A program made the translations under genes and the position numbers. Under the pieces are notes generated by a model. That model was given only the letters and a program-made list of their open reading frames with translations. It was not told the DNA's origin and did no database searches. 64,000 nucleotides of DNA, from assembly GCF_044377035.1 (NCBI RefSeq), contig NZ_JBILJW010000016.1, positions 1 through 64,000 on the forward strand, written 5' to 3'. The DNA is from Silanimonas sp044377035. Lineage in GTDB: Bacteria; Pseudomonadota; Gammaproteobacteria; Xanthomonadales; Xanthomonadaceae. Below are positions 1 to 8,619 of this stretch, piece after piece. Each line of letters starts with the position of its first letter. The first letter of the stretch is position 1.

Positions 1-1
1 G

Positions 2-844
2 TTGTTCACCGGCAGCACCGCCGTGGGCCGCAAGGTGATGGCCGCCGCCGCCCCGAACCTGACGCCGGTGACGCTGGAACTCGGCGGCAAGTCGCCGGCG
101 CTGATCGCCCCGGGCTTCGACCTCGCACTGGCGGCCGAGCGCATCGCCACCGGAAAGTTGTTCAACGCCGGCCAGACCTGCGTCGCGCCGGATTACGTGC
201 TGGTGCCGGAAGCGCAGCGCGAGGCCTTCATCGACCTGTTCTTCGCCGCGGTGGCCAAGCGCCTGCCCACGCTGGGCGACAACCCCGACCTCACCTGCGT
301 GATCAACCCCCGGCAGTCGCATCGCCTGCGCGAATGGCTGGACGATGCGAAGCAGCGTGGCGTGGCGATCCGCCAGCACGCGCCGGACGACGGCAAGGCC
401 GCGCCTGGCGAGATCATCCCGCCGACCGTGCTGATCGACCCGCCGGACGAGGCCCGCGTGATGCAGGAGGAGATCTTCGGACCCCTGCTGCCGGTGAAGG
501 GCTACCGCACGCACGACGAGGCGATCGCCTACATCCTCGGCCGCGACCGGCCGCTGGCCTTCTACCCCTTCGACCGGGACAGCGCGCGCCTCGAGCGCAC
601 GCTCGACACCGTCGTCGCCGGCAGCGTCTGCGTGAACGACACGCTGATCCAGTTCGGCCAGCACGAACTGCCGATCGGCGGCGTCGGCGCCTCGGGCATG
701 GGCCACTACCACGGCCACCAGGGCTTCCTGACCTTCAGCAAGGCCATGCCGGTGATGCGGCAGGCGCGGCTCAACGGGATGTTCCTCTTCGACCAGCCTT
801 ACTCGGGGCTGATGAAGCGGGTGCTGGATTTCCTCACGCGCTGA
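2..844 (+). CDS. Coniferyl-type aldehyde dehydrogenase, C-terminal part (5' end outside window)
   Basis: This is the C-terminal 280 residues of an NAD(P)-dependent aldehyde dehydrogenase, which oxidises an aldehyde to its carboxylic acid. The conserved LELGGKSP segment carries the general-base Glu and is followed by GQTCVAPDYVL, with the catalytic Cys near residue 60 of the visible part. EEIFGPLLPV and the C-terminal GMGHYHG / FLTFSKA segments follow. The GQTCVAPDY wording and the short C-terminus ending in a MKRVLDFLTR tail resemble the coniferyl aldehyde dehydrogenase branch rather than BetB-like enzymes. The frame is open through the first base, so the listed start is the window edge and not a real initiation codon. 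The natural substrate cannot be read from the sequence. Confidence 0.9.
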   Translation: MFTGSTAVGRKVMAAAAPNLTPVTLELGGKSPALIAPGFDLALAAERIATGKLFNAGQTCVAPDYVLVPEAQREAFIDLFFAAVAKRLPTLGDNPDLTCVINPRQSHRLREWLDDAKQRGVAIRQHAPDDGKAAPGEIIPPTVLIDPPDEARVMQEEIFGPLLPVKGYRTHDEAIAYILGRDRPLAFYPFDRDSARLERTLDTVVAGSVCVNDTLIQFGQHELPIGGVGASGMGHYHGHQGFLTFSKAMPVMRQARLNGMFLFDQPYSGLMKRVLDFLTR

Positions 845-900
845 GGACGCGGGGCGCGTAGCGCCTTGTGGGGGGCGGCCACGGCCCCCATCCTTGCCGC

Positions 901-2955
901 ATGGATACGACCCCCAATCCCCTGCTCTCGCCGGCCCTGCTGCCGGACTTCCCCGCCATCCAGACCGCGCACGTGGTGCCCGCCGTCGAAGCGGTGCTCG
1001 CCGACTACCGCGATGCCGTCGAGCGCCTCGTCGCCGATCCGGCCGCACGCGACTTCGACTCGCTCGTCGCGCCGCTCGAACAGCTCGACGAGAAGCTCTC
1101 GCGCACCTGGTCGCCGGTGTCGCACCTGCACGGCGTGAAGGACTCCCCGGAGCTTCGCGAGGTCTATTCGGAGGCCGACGAGCACATCACCGAATTCACC
1201 ACCGAGCTCGGCCAGCACCGCGGCCTGTATGAAGCCATGAAGGCCGTGCGTGACGGTGCCGGTTTCGTCGCACTCGACCGCGCGCAGCGCACCCTCGTCG
1301 AAGACAGCCTGCGCGGCTTCAGCAATTCGGGCGTCGCGCTGGAGGAACCGGCGCGCACGCGCTTCCGCGAGATCCAGACCGAGCTCTCGAAGCTCGACAC
1401 CGCCTTCGAGGAAGCCGTGCTCGACGCCACCGAGGCCTGGTCGCTGCCGCTGGTCGAAGCGCAGCTCGCCGGCCTGCCGCCCTCTGCGCGCGAGCTGCTG
1501 GCCGGCCAGGCGAAGGCGAAGGGCAAAGACGGTTTCCTCGCCACGCTGAAGGGGCCGGTGGTGCAGGCCGTCCTCACCCACGCCGACGACCGCGCGCTGC
1601 GCGAAGCGGTGTACACGGCGTACAACACCCGCGCCTCCGACCAGGGGCCGAACGCCGGCGCCTTCGACAATTCCGAACGCATCGCGCGCATCCTCGCGCT
1701 GCGGCACGAGTCCGCGCAGCTGCTTGGCTTCCCGAGCGCGGCGCACGAGTCCCTCGAGGACAAGATGGCCGGCTCGCCGGAGCGCGTCCTCGGCTTCCTG
1801 CGCGAACTCGCTGCGAAAGCGCGGCCGGTCGCACAACGTGAACTCGACGAGCTGCGCGCCTTTGCCACCAAAGAGCTGGGACTGCACGACCTGCAGCCTT
1901 GGGACGTGGCCTACGCCAGCGAGAAGCTTCGCGTCGCGCGCTACGCGTTCGAAGAAGAGCAGCTGAAGCCCTACTTCGCGCAGCCGAGCGTGCTCAAGGG
2001 TGTGCTCGACATCGCCACCGACGTCTTCGGCGTGCGCTTCGCCGAGCGCCATGACGTCGCGACCTGGCACGCCGATGTGCAGTACTTCGACGTGCTCGAC
2101 AGCGACGGCACGGTTCGCGCCGGCGTCTACTTCGACCACTACGCCCGCGAGGGCAAGCGCGGTGGCGCGTGGATGGACGTCTGCCGCACGCGGCTGGGGC
2201 TGACGGGGCAGATCCCCGTGGCCTACCTCACCTGCAACGCCGCGCCGCCGGTCGAAGGCCGCCCCAGCCTGCTCACTCACGACGATGTCATCACCCTGTT
2301 CCACGAGTTCGGCCACGGCCTGCATCACCTGTTGACGGAGATCGGCTGGCCGGCGGTGTCGGGCATCAATGGCGTGGAGTGGGACGCCGTCGAACTGCCC
2401 AGCCAGTTCATGGAGAACTTCGGCTGGAAGCGCGAGGCCCTGGACCGCTTCGCGCGGCACTGGCAAACGGGCGAGGCGCTGCCCGACGACCTGTTCGCGA
2501 AGATGACCGCCGCGCGCCACTACCACGCCGGCCTGTTCCTCGTTCGCCAACTGGAATTCGCGCTGTACGACTTCCGTCTCCATCTCGAATTCGACCCGAT
2601 GCACGGGCCGCGCACCCTCGAGCTGCTGGACGCCGTGCGCGCCGAAGTGAGCGTGATCACGCCGCCGGCTTGGCACCGCTTTCCGCACGGGTTCACCCAC
2701 ATCTTCGCGGGCGGCTATGCGGCCGGCTACTACAGCTACCTGTGGGCCGAAGTGTTGAGCGCCGATGCTTTCGGTGCCTTCGAGGAAGCCGCGGCCGCCG
2801 CGGGTTCGGTGTTCGACGCGGCGACCGGTGCGCGCTACCGCCGCGAGATCCTCGCGGTCGGCGGTTCGCGCCCGGCGCTGGAGAGCTTCATCGCCTTCCG
2901 CGGCCGTGAGCCCGACCCGAACGCGCTGTTGAAGAGCTACGGGCTGGCCGCATGA
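901..2955 (+). CDS. prlC: Oligopeptidase A, M3 family zinc metallopeptidase
   Basis: Cytosolic zinc endopeptidase of the thimet oligopeptidase family. It degrades short peptides, including cleaved signal peptides in E. coli. The HEFGHGLHH zinc motif lies at about residues 468-476 (His468, Glu469, His472), and the third ligand is expected in the following GVEWDAVELPSQ segment. The length of 684 residues matches the family (about 680). The frame stays open upstream to a GTG at 868, but the ATG at 901 gives the expected N-terminus (MDTTPNPLLS), so it is preferred. The gene lies 56 bases after the dehydrogenase and may be co-transcribed with it. E. coli calls this gene prlC or opdA. Confidence 0.95.
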   Translation: MDTTPNPLLSPALLPDFPAIQTAHVVPAVEAVLADYRDAVERLVADPAARDFDSLVAPLEQLDEKLSRTWSPVSHLHGVKDSPELREVYSEADEHITEFTTELGQHRGLYEAMKAVRDGAGFVALDRAQRTLVEDSLRGFSNSGVALEEPARTRFREIQTELSKLDTAFEEAVLDATEAWSLPLVEAQLAGLPPSARELLAGQAKAKGKDGFLATLKGPVVQAVLTHADDRALREAVYTAYNTRASDQGPNAGAFDNSERIARILALRHESAQLLGFPSAAHESLEDKMAGSPERVLGFLRELAAKARPVAQRELDELRAFATKELGLHDLQPWDVAYASEKLRVARYAFEEEQLKPYFAQPSVLKGVLDIATDVFGVRFAERHDVATWHADVQYFDVLDSDGTVRAGVYFDHYAREGKRGGAWMDVCRTRLGLTGQIPVAYLTCNAAPPVEGRPSLLTHDDVITLFHEFGHGLHHLLTEIGWPAVSGINGVEWDAVELPSQFMENFGWKREALDRFARHWQTGEALPDDLFAKMTAARHYHAGLFLVRQLEFALYDFRLHLEFDPMHGPRTLELLDAVRAEVSVITPPAWHRFPHGFTHIFAGGYAAGYYSYLWAEVLSADAFGAFEEAAAAAGSVFDAATGARYRREILAVGGSRPALESFIAFRGREPDPNALLKSYGLAA

Positions 2956-2986
2956 GCACCATCATCATTCCGCAAAGGACGCGCGC

Positions 2987-3778
2987 ATGACATCCACCCT
3001 TCGACGATTCACCACGCCACTGCTCGGCGCCTTGCTCATCGCCTGCACGCCTGCGGCGCCGCCCTTCCCCGAGGACGCTGCGGGCCAGCCGTTCTCCGAT
3101 GATTTCGAAGGCGAGGGCCCGCTGCAGGGCTACACCACGGCCCGGGCGGAGGTGCTGCCCAGCGTGGCGCGCGCCGACGGCCGCTATCGCGCCGAGCTGA
3201 GCGACAACGCCAACAACAAGACCCTGCACTTCAACAAGGATCAGGGCCGCCTCGATGCCCGGCCGCTGCGCTTCCCCTTCGAGGTGATCGTGCGCAACGT
3301 GGGCATTGGCAGCCTCGAGGACAGCCAATCACCACCGCGCCCGGCAGACGCTTACGTCTTCGCCGGCCTGCAGGTGCATGCACCGGATCTGGAGACGCCC
3401 GAGTCCGCGCATCTGGTGGTGGGGCACCGCGGCCGCACCTTGTTCACCGTGGAAGGCAAGAACACCCGCCGCGGACGCTCGGGTGTCACCGACGAGGGCG
3501 CGGGCGTGGCACCCGAGGGGCGCGCCGATCTGCGCATCGTCGGCCTCGAAGACCGCAGCCTGCGGGCGTACTGGCAATTGCCGAACCCGCAGCCCGGGGT
3601 GACGCCCGATGCATGGCGCGCCTACGGTGGCGACGGCCGGCTGCCGGGACGAGCCCCGCGCTTTCCGGAATGGGTGTACGTCGGCCTGATCACTTACGCC
3701 CAGGGCGATGCCGGCTTGCCCTTCGTCGGCACCGCCGACGCCATTGAGCTCGTGGACGGGTTGCCGAAGCCCGAGTGA
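2987..3778 (+). CDS. Putative lipoprotein of unknown function
   Basis: A 263-residue exported protein. It begins with a short basic stretch and a hydrophobic segment ending in a lipobox-like LLIAC, with Cys at about residue 20, so it is probably a lipoprotein. The mature part starts with FSDDFEGEG and continues with alternating beta-rich stretches (LHFNKDQGR, FEVIVRNVG, YVFAGLQVH). This resembles a concanavalin-like jelly-roll domain, but that is only an impression of fold. I do not recognise a family. It starts 31 bases after the oligopeptidase stop, so the two are probably co-transcribed. Confidence 0.75.
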   Translation: MTSTLRRFTTPLLGALLIACTPAAPPFPEDAAGQPFSDDFEGEGPLQGYTTARAEVLPSVARADGRYRAELSDNANNKTLHFNKDQGRLDARPLRFPFEVIVRNVGIGSLEDSQSPPRPADAYVFAGLQVHAPDLETPESAHLVVGHRGRTLFTVEGKNTRRGRSGVTDEGAGVAPEGRADLRIVGLEDRSLRAYWQLPNPQPGVTPDAWRAYGGDGRLPGRAPRFPEWVYVGLITYAQGDAGLPFVGTADAIELVDGLPKPE

Positions 3779-3849
3779 GCGGCGCCTCGCCGCAGGCCGG
3801 ATGCAGCTCGCCGCCCAGGCCCTTGCGGCGCGTCAGCTCCAGCGATAGG

Positions 3850-3864
3850 TTACGTATTACGTAA
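3850..3864. promoter_or_regulatory. Perfect 15-bp palindrome, candidate MarR-family operator
   Basis: TTACGTATTACGTAA consists of 7-base arms that are exact inverted repeats around a single central base. It is strikingly AT-rich for this DNA. It ends 17 bases before the start of the MarR-GNAT gene, overlapping the expected promoter/leader. MarR proteins bind palindromes of about this size as dimers and often repress themselves, so autoregulation is a reasonable inference. Confidence 0.55.
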
Positions 3865-3881
3865 TCCATTCCGGAGGTCGC

Positions 3882-4856
3882 ATGGGCCTGATCCAGGACG
3901 AGGGCGCACTGGCGCTGTCGAGCCGCCTCAAGCTGTTGTCCGAGCGCTGGTACGACCAGGTCGACGCGGCCTACCGTGAGCATGGCTCTGCCTTGCAGTC
4001 GCGCTGGTTTCCGCTGCTGCGCGCCCTGCAGGTGCAGGGGCCGTCGACCATCGGCGCCTTGGCCCGCGGCCTCGGCCTCACCCATCCGGCCGTCAGCCAG
4101 CTCGCCAATCGCCTGGTGCGCGACGGATGGCTGCTCACCGCCCCCGGGGCCGACCGTCGCGAGCGTCGGCTCGCCCTGAGCGACAAGGCCGAAGCCGAAC
4201 TCCTGAAGGCGCGGCCGATCTGGGCAGCGATGCGGGCGGGCGTGGAGGCACGACTCGCCGCCACCGGCGTCGACGTGCTTGCCGTGCTCGCCCAGCTCGA
4301 GCGCGGCCTCGACGAGGACCCCTTTCCCGCCGACGTCGCCCGCCGCTACCGCGAAGCCAGCGCGGCCTCGGCCGCCGTGCGACTGGTGCCGTGGTCACCC
4401 GACCTGCAGCCGCACTTCTACCGGCTCAACGCCGAATGGCTTTCGAAGTACTACCGCATCGAGCCCTTCGACCATGAGGTGCTGTCCAATCCGCAAAAGC
4501 ACATCGTCGACCCCGGCGGCACGATCCTCTTCGCGATGCTGGGCGATGAGGTGGTCGGCACCTGCGCGCTGATGCTCGATGCGCCCGGCGTCTACGAGCT
4601 GACCAAGATGGCGGTGACGGAGGCGCATCAGGGCCTCGGCCTCGGGCGACGGCTGATCGATGCCGCCATCGACGAGTTCCGTCGGCGAGGCGCGCAGACG
4701 CTGTTCCTGGAAACCAACGGAAAGTTGCAGACGGCCATCGCGATGTATCGGAAGGTCGGTTTCGAACAGCAGCCCGGCGTGAAGCCGGGAAGCCATTACG
4801 CGCGGGCCGACATCTACATGATCTGGCGCGATCCGGCGGGCGAAGCGACCCGCTGA
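3882..4856 (+). CDS. MarR-type regulator fused to GNAT N-acetyltransferase
   Basis: A 324-residue two-domain protein. Residues about 1-150 form a MarR winged helix (LQVQGPSTIGALARGLGLTH is the recognition region, followed by a D-R-R-E-R wing). Residues about 165-320 form a GNAT acetyltransferase with the acetyl-CoA loop HQGLGLGRRLID and a final beta strand near KVGFEQQPG. MarR-GNAT fusions recur in proteobacteria; their acetylation substrates are mostly unknown. The ATG at 3882 has a good ribosome site (GGAGG, 3873-3877), and a perfect palindrome sits just upstream, so self-regulation is likely. It converges with the threonine aldolase gene, leaving 29 bases between stops. Confidence 0.9.
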   Translation: MGLIQDEGALALSSRLKLLSERWYDQVDAAYREHGSALQSRWFPLLRALQVQGPSTIGALARGLGLTHPAVSQLANRLVRDGWLLTAPGADRRERRLALSDKAEAELLKARPIWAAMRAGVEARLAATGVDVLAVLAQLERGLDEDPFPADVARRYREASAASAAVRLVPWSPDLQPHFYRLNAEWLSKYYRIEPFDHEVLSNPQKHIVDPGGTILFAMLGDEVVGTCALMLDAPGVYELTKMAVTEAHQGLGLGRRLIDAAIDEFRRRGAQTLFLETNGKLQTAIAMYRKVGFEQQPGVKPGSHYARADIYMIWRDPAGEATR

Positions 4857-4885
4857 GCGCCGCGCGGGTCAGGCCCGAAGGCAAT

Positions 4886-5902
4886 TCAACGCATCGCCGC
4901 CGCGAACGCCGCCACGGCGCGCGCGATGGCGGCATCGTCGATGTCGAGGTGCGTGGCGAGGCGCACGCGCGGGCCGCCGACGCTGGCGACGAGGCCATAC
5001 TCATGGAGCGTCGCGCGCAGTCGCGGCAACGCGGCCTCCGGCAGGGTGACGAACACCAGGTTGGTCTGCGGCGCCTCGACCGCGAGGCCGGGAATCGCCG
5101 CCAGCCCCGCGGCGAGATCGCGGGCGCGGCGATGGTCGTCGGCGAGGCGCTCGACGTGGTGGTCGAGCGCGTGCAGCGCCGCGGCGGCGAGCATGCCGGC
5201 CTGGCGCCAGCCGCCTCCCAGAAGCTTCTTCAGGCGCTTGCCGCGGGCGATGAGTTCGGCACTGCCGAGCAGCACCGAACCGACCGGCGCGCCGAGGCCT
5301 TTCGAGAGGCACACCGACACGCTGTGGAAGGGCGCGACCAGTGTGCGCACCGGCACGCCCTGCGCGACGGCAGCGTTGAACAGCCGCGCGCCGTCGAGAT
5401 GCAGGGCGAGGCCGCGCTCGTCGCAGAGCGCGCGCGCATCCGGGGCGTAGGCGAGCGGCAGCGGCTTGCCGTGCCAGGTGTTCTCGAGGCAGAGCACGCG
5501 GCTGCGCGCGAAGTGCGGATCGTCGGGCTTGATCGCCGCACCCACCGCTTCGAGCGGCAGCGTGCCGTCGGCCGCCTGCGGGATCGGCTGCGGCTGGATC
5601 GAACCCAGCACCGCCGCGCCGCCGCCTTCGTACTTGTAGGTGTGCGCGTCGGCGCCAACGAGGTACTCGTCGCCGCGCTGGCAGTGGGCCATCAGCGCGA
5701 TCAGGTTGCTCTGCGTGCCGCTGGCGACGAACAGTCCCGCCTCGAAACCGAGATCCGCGGCCAGCCGCGACTGCAGCGCATTCACCGTCGGATCGTCGCC
5801 GTAGACGTCGTCGCCCACCGCGGCGTCGAGCATTGCGGCACGCATGGCCGGCGCGGGGCGAGTGACGGTGTCGCTGCGGAAATCGGCGGTCGGCAGGGTC
5901 AT
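4886..5902 (-). CDS. ltaE: Low-specificity L-threonine aldolase
   Basis: PLP-dependent enzyme that cleaves L-threonine/L-allo-threonine to glycine and acetaldehyde. The N-terminus FRSDTVTRPAPAM is typical of the beta-eliminating-lyase fold aldolases. HLDGARLFNA holds the PLP-nitrogen Asp, and the Schiff-base Lys is Lys201 in CLSKGLGAPVGS. At 338 residues it has the normal size. The gene starts 18 bases from the end of the cytochrome b561 gene on the same strand, so the two may form a transcription unit. Confidence 0.92.
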   Translation of the reverse strand: MTLPTADFRSDTVTRPAPAMRAAMLDAAVGDDVYGDDPTVNALQSRLAADLGFEAGLFVASGTQSNLIALMAHCQRGDEYLVGADAHTYKYEGGGAAVLGSIQPQPIPQAADGTLPLEAVGAAIKPDDPHFARSRVLCLENTWHGKPLPLAYAPDARALCDERGLALHLDGARLFNAAVAQGVPVRTLVAPFHSVSVCLSKGLGAPVGSVLLGSAELIARGKRLKKLLGGGWRQAGMLAAAALHALDHHVERLADDHRRARDLAAGLAAIPGLAVEAPQTNLVFVTLPEAALPRLRATLHEYGLVASVGGPRVRLATHLDIDDAAIARAVAAFAAAMR

Positions 5903-5920
5903 GGTCGGCGAGGGTCGGCG

Positions 5921-6451
5921 TCAGAGCATCCGCTGCATGACGTCGTCGCGGCGGAGCCAGCGATGATAGACGGCAGCGAGCACGTGCAGGCCGATCACGC
6001 CGTAGAACACGCTCGCCAGCAACTCGTGCGCGTCCTCCGCGATGTCCTCGATGGCCGCGCCCGGCGCGAACAGCGGCGGGATGGCGAGGCTCGTGAACGG
6101 CACCGGGATGCCGCGGCCTTCGCTCCACAGGATCAGCATGCCGAGGATCGGCTGGGCGAGCAGGAATCCGTAGAGCGCGACGTGGGTGACCGCGGCGAGC
6201 ATCGTCTCCCACCGCGGCAGCGGCGGCGAGACCGGCGGCACGCCATGTCGCGCGCGCAGCGCGAAGCGCGGCAGCAACAGCAGCATGACGATGATGCCGG
6301 CCCAGAAATGCAGGGGCATCATCGCGCTGCGGATCGGCGTGCCGCGCGGGAACCAGCCGCGGAACTCCGCGAGCGCGTAGGCCGCGGCGACGAGGCCCGC
6401 GACGGTCCAGTGGATCCAGCGTTGCGAAGCGGCATAGCGGATCGTGCTCAT
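5921..6451 (-). CDS. Cytochrome b561 family membrane protein
   Basis: A 176-residue four-helix di-haem membrane cytochrome that moves electrons from the quinol pool. Four hydrophobic helices are visible, with His residues in the expected places: RWIHW in helix 1, PLHFWAG in helix 2, THVALYG in helix 3, and HELLASVFYG followed by LHVLAAVYH in helix 4. The ATG at 6451 gives the classic N-terminus (MSTIRYAASQRWIHW). A second ATG at 6460 would add three residues, and neither has a strong ribosome site. It lies directly upstream of ltaE, with no obvious functional link. Confidence 0.88.
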   Translation of the reverse strand: MSTIRYAASQRWIHWTVAGLVAAAYALAEFRGWFPRGTPIRSAMMPLHFWAGIIVMLLLLPRFALRARHGVPPVSPPLPRWETMLAAVTHVALYGFLLAQPILGMLILWSEGRGIPVPFTSLAIPPLFAPGAAIEDIAEDAHELLASVFYGVIGLHVLAAVYHRWLRRDDVMQRML

Positions 6452-6524
6452 GTCAGGCATCCGTCGAAGGGAACCGGGGAGGATGCAGGATGGGGCATTC
6501 CCGTCGCCTCCGGTTTGCCGTCGA

Positions 6525-8261
6525 TCAACGCGGGACCGCAATGCCTTCGCGAACGAAACGCAGACGCAGGGGACCAACGCCCTGCAGACCGCCCGCTCCC
6601 TTCCAACCTTGCGCCCCCTCTGCGCAACGGAGTTCCGCCACGCCAGGCGCCGCAGGCAGCTGCACGCTGGCTCCGCAACGCCAGGCCAGACGCTGGGCGG
6701 CCGTGCGCAGCGCCCCCGCGTCGAAGGCGCTCTCGGGCAGCGGCGCGCGCTGGCGAGTGGCGCGCGAGGCCTCGGCGTCGAGGACCAGGCTGACGCGTTC
6801 ACCGCCCTCGGCCGAGGGCTCGACCACCAGCACGGCGCCCGGCGCGAGGTACCAGGCCTCGACTTCGTCGCGCATCGCCGCATCGCGGCGCATCACCCAA
6901 CCGCCGGATTCACCCACCGCGCGGATCTCGCGACGTCCCTCGCGCTCGCGCAACAGCAGCGCCGACGTCTCGTCCGCGCCATAGCCCCAACGCGCGTCGG
7001 CGGCCTGCATCGCCATCAACAGGCGCAGCTCGCGCGCGCGCTCCGAGAAGTGGGTGTCGACGATCGCGTCTTCCGCCAGCCGCAGTCCACCGGCCGGCCA
7101 CAGCGTCAGCGCATCTTCGGGCAGGCCGCCGCAGCGCCCGCCACGCGTACAGCCCGGCTCCGGCGGCGGCGCCACGCGTGCGGCGCGCGAGACCGCGGCT
7201 TCGACATCACCGTTGCCGAGCATCCACGAGCCACTCTGCACGGCCGCTCCCGCGCTGGTGCCACCGACGACCACCCGGCCTTCCGCATGCGCCTGCCGCA
7301 GTTCCAGCAGCCAGTCGTTCGGCGAATCATCCGCCCGCACGAACGCCTGCCGATGCCGCCACTGGTCGCCACCGGCGAAGAACACGCCCTGCACCTGCAG
7401 CATGAGGGCCGGCTGCGATGCGCAGTGCGCCCGCTGGTAATCGGCGAGGTCGGGGTACACGGCCTCGCGGTTGGGAAGCCGCAGGCGCTCGACGCGAAGT
7501 CGCGGCAGCGACGCGCAATCGCCCAACTCGAACCGCGCCGCGGCCGCTGCGGCATCCACCGGCCACCACACGGCGTCGGCGCCGAGCTCGCGGAACACGT
7601 CGACATAGAAGTCCACCGCATCCATCGGGTCGAAGCCCGAGGCCGTCACCACGGCGATCTTCGGCCGTCCCGTGGTGCGCGCCTGCGCCTCCGCGACGAA
7701 CGCACGCAGCACGTCGACACCGCCGCGAACGCGGCTGCGCGTTGGCAGCGCACGCTCGAGCGGGCGAGTGTCATCCGCACTGCGTTGCGGAAGCTCGAGG
7801 GCTGCGAGCAAGGCCGCGCGCTCGACATCCAGCAGCACCGACCACGGTCGGCGCCGGTCCGTTTCGGCGCAGCCCTCACCGAGGCAGGCCTCTGCGAAGG
7901 CGGATTCCAAGCGCGCCGCGTCGGCAGGGCCAGCGCCTTCATCGCCACTCTCCAGCGCGCGCCGCGCCTGCGCGAGCATCGCCGCCACGTCGTCGCGCGA
8001 GGGCGCACCGGGCACGGACCACAGGGCCGGATCGAGCGCGCGGGCGATGCCCGCGTCGTCGATGCGGAAGCGCGCCGGGCCGCGGGTCGCGTCGCTCGGT
8101 GCGCTCGCGCAGGCACGTGGCGAGAGGTCGGAACAGATCGCCAGCGCACCACCCGCCAACATCAGGCTGCGCGTCGGCCCGTCGGCCGGGGCGGTCGCCC
8201 AAGCGACGCTGCCGATCCCCGTGAAGGCCATCAATGCCGCGCGCAAAAACAGTGAATCCAT
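6525..8261 (-). CDS. Exported cyanophycinase-family serine peptidase (S51-like)
   Basis: A 578-residue protein with an N-terminal signal-like segment (LFLRAALMAFTGIGSVAWATA), so it is probably exported. The catalytic region resembles cyanophycinases: AVVTASGFDPMDAVDFY, the GVFFAGGDQ motif, the GGTSAGAAV nucleophile-elbow Ser, VDTHFSERAREL and GYGADETSALL. Cyanophycinases cut the Asp/Arg storage polymer to beta-Asp-Arg dipeptides. It is longer than the usual 280-420 residues, with extra N-terminal (about 1-190) and C-terminal (about 450-578) sections I do not recognise. The divergent TonB receptor, carrier and isoaspartyl dipeptidase support a role in polymer or isopeptide use. Alternatives are another S51-like peptidase with a different substrate. 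Confidence 0.75.
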   Translation of the reverse strand: MDSLFLRAALMAFTGIGSVAWATAPADGPTRSLMLAGGALAICSDLSPRACASAPSDATRGPARFRIDDAGIARALDPALWSVPGAPSRDDVAAMLAQARRALESGDEGAGPADAARLESAFAEACLGEGCAETDRRRPWSVLLDVERAALLAALELPQRSADDTRPLERALPTRSRVRGGVDVLRAFVAEAQARTTGRPKIAVVTASGFDPMDAVDFYVDVFRELGADAVWWPVDAAAAAARFELGDCASLPRLRVERLRLPNREAVYPDLADYQRAHCASQPALMLQVQGVFFAGGDQWRHRQAFVRADDSPNDWLLELRQAHAEGRVVVGGTSAGAAVQSGSWMLGNGDVEAAVSRAARVAPPPEPGCTRGGRCGGLPEDALTLWPAGGLRLAEDAIVDTHFSERARELRLLMAMQAADARWGYGADETSALLLREREGRREIRAVGESGGWVMRRDAAMRDEVEAWYLAPGAVLVVEPSAEGGERVSLVLDAEASRATRQRAPLPESAFDAGALRTAAQRLAWRCGASVQLPAAPGVAELRCAEGAQGWKGAGGLQGVGPLRLRFVREGIAVPR

Positions 8262-8325
8262 GTCCGAAACCACCCCGATCAGCGACGGAAGGCGCCGATG
8301 TTTAACAGGTTTCACCCGTCGGCAC

Positions 8326-8355
8326 TTGACGGCGTGGAAATGAACAAAGTATGAA
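8326..8355 (+). promoter_or_regulatory. Candidate sigma-70 promoter for the TonB receptor
   Basis: TTGACG at 8326-8331 and TATGAA at 8350-8355 are separated by 18 bases in a locally AT-richer stretch. Transcription would start near 8362, about 258 bases before the receptor start. Confidence 0.45.
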
Positions 8356-8466
8356 AGCGGCACGTTTCCGGTCCACCGAAATGCCCAAGCCACGCAACCA
8401 CATCCGGCACATCGCCCGGACTTTCTATCTCAGCGAGTGGTGGGACGAGTAGATCCCATCAGCTGA

Positions 8467-8499
8467 GCCCCGTCGTGCCGCAACGGCGCGAGGCGGGGT
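8467..8499 (+). promoter_or_regulatory. Imperfect hairpin in the TonB receptor leader
   Basis: CCCCG (8468-8472) pairs with CGGGG (8494-8498), TCG with CGA, and GCCG (8477-8480) with CGGC (8484-8487) around a CAA loop. This leaves only a G-T wobble and a two-base bulge. No U-tract follows, so it is more likely an RNA-level control or stability element than a terminator. Confidence 0.35.
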
Positions 8500-8619
8500 T
8501 GCGTTCGCGTTGCCGTCGCTTGATGGCAGCGCCGTGCATCGGGGCCATCCGCGCCCCACGACCAGACCCTGACGACTGCGCCTCCGGCGTGGCCGCCTGT
8601 CGACCCTGAGGAAACCGCC

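Larger units (their letters stand above)
8262..8619. other. 358-base divergent intergenic region with promoter and structured leader
   Basis: It separates the cyanophycinase-like gene (leftward) from the TonB receptor (rightward). It holds a rightward sigma-70-like promoter (8326-8355), a 23-codon open frame (8381-8452) and a GC-rich imperfect hairpin (8467-8499), leaving a leader of roughly 250 bases before the receptor ATG. No good leftward promoter was recognised. The receptor has a clear ribosome site (GAGGA, 8609-8613). Confidence 0.5.

Noticed and set aside
2066..2081. TGGCACG followed by TGTGC, resembling a sigma-54 promoter
   Set aside because: The -12 GC is displaced by one base and the site lies within the oligopeptidase coding sequence.
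799..2700. A 633-codon minus-strand frame opposite oligopeptidase A
   Set aside because: It has no motif or plausible start, and the M3 peptidase covers the same bases in full.
5001..6212. A 403-codon minus-strand frame overlapping threonine aldolase and cytochrome b561
   Set aside because: It spans two real genes on the same strand in another frame and is Arg/Ala-rich without domains.
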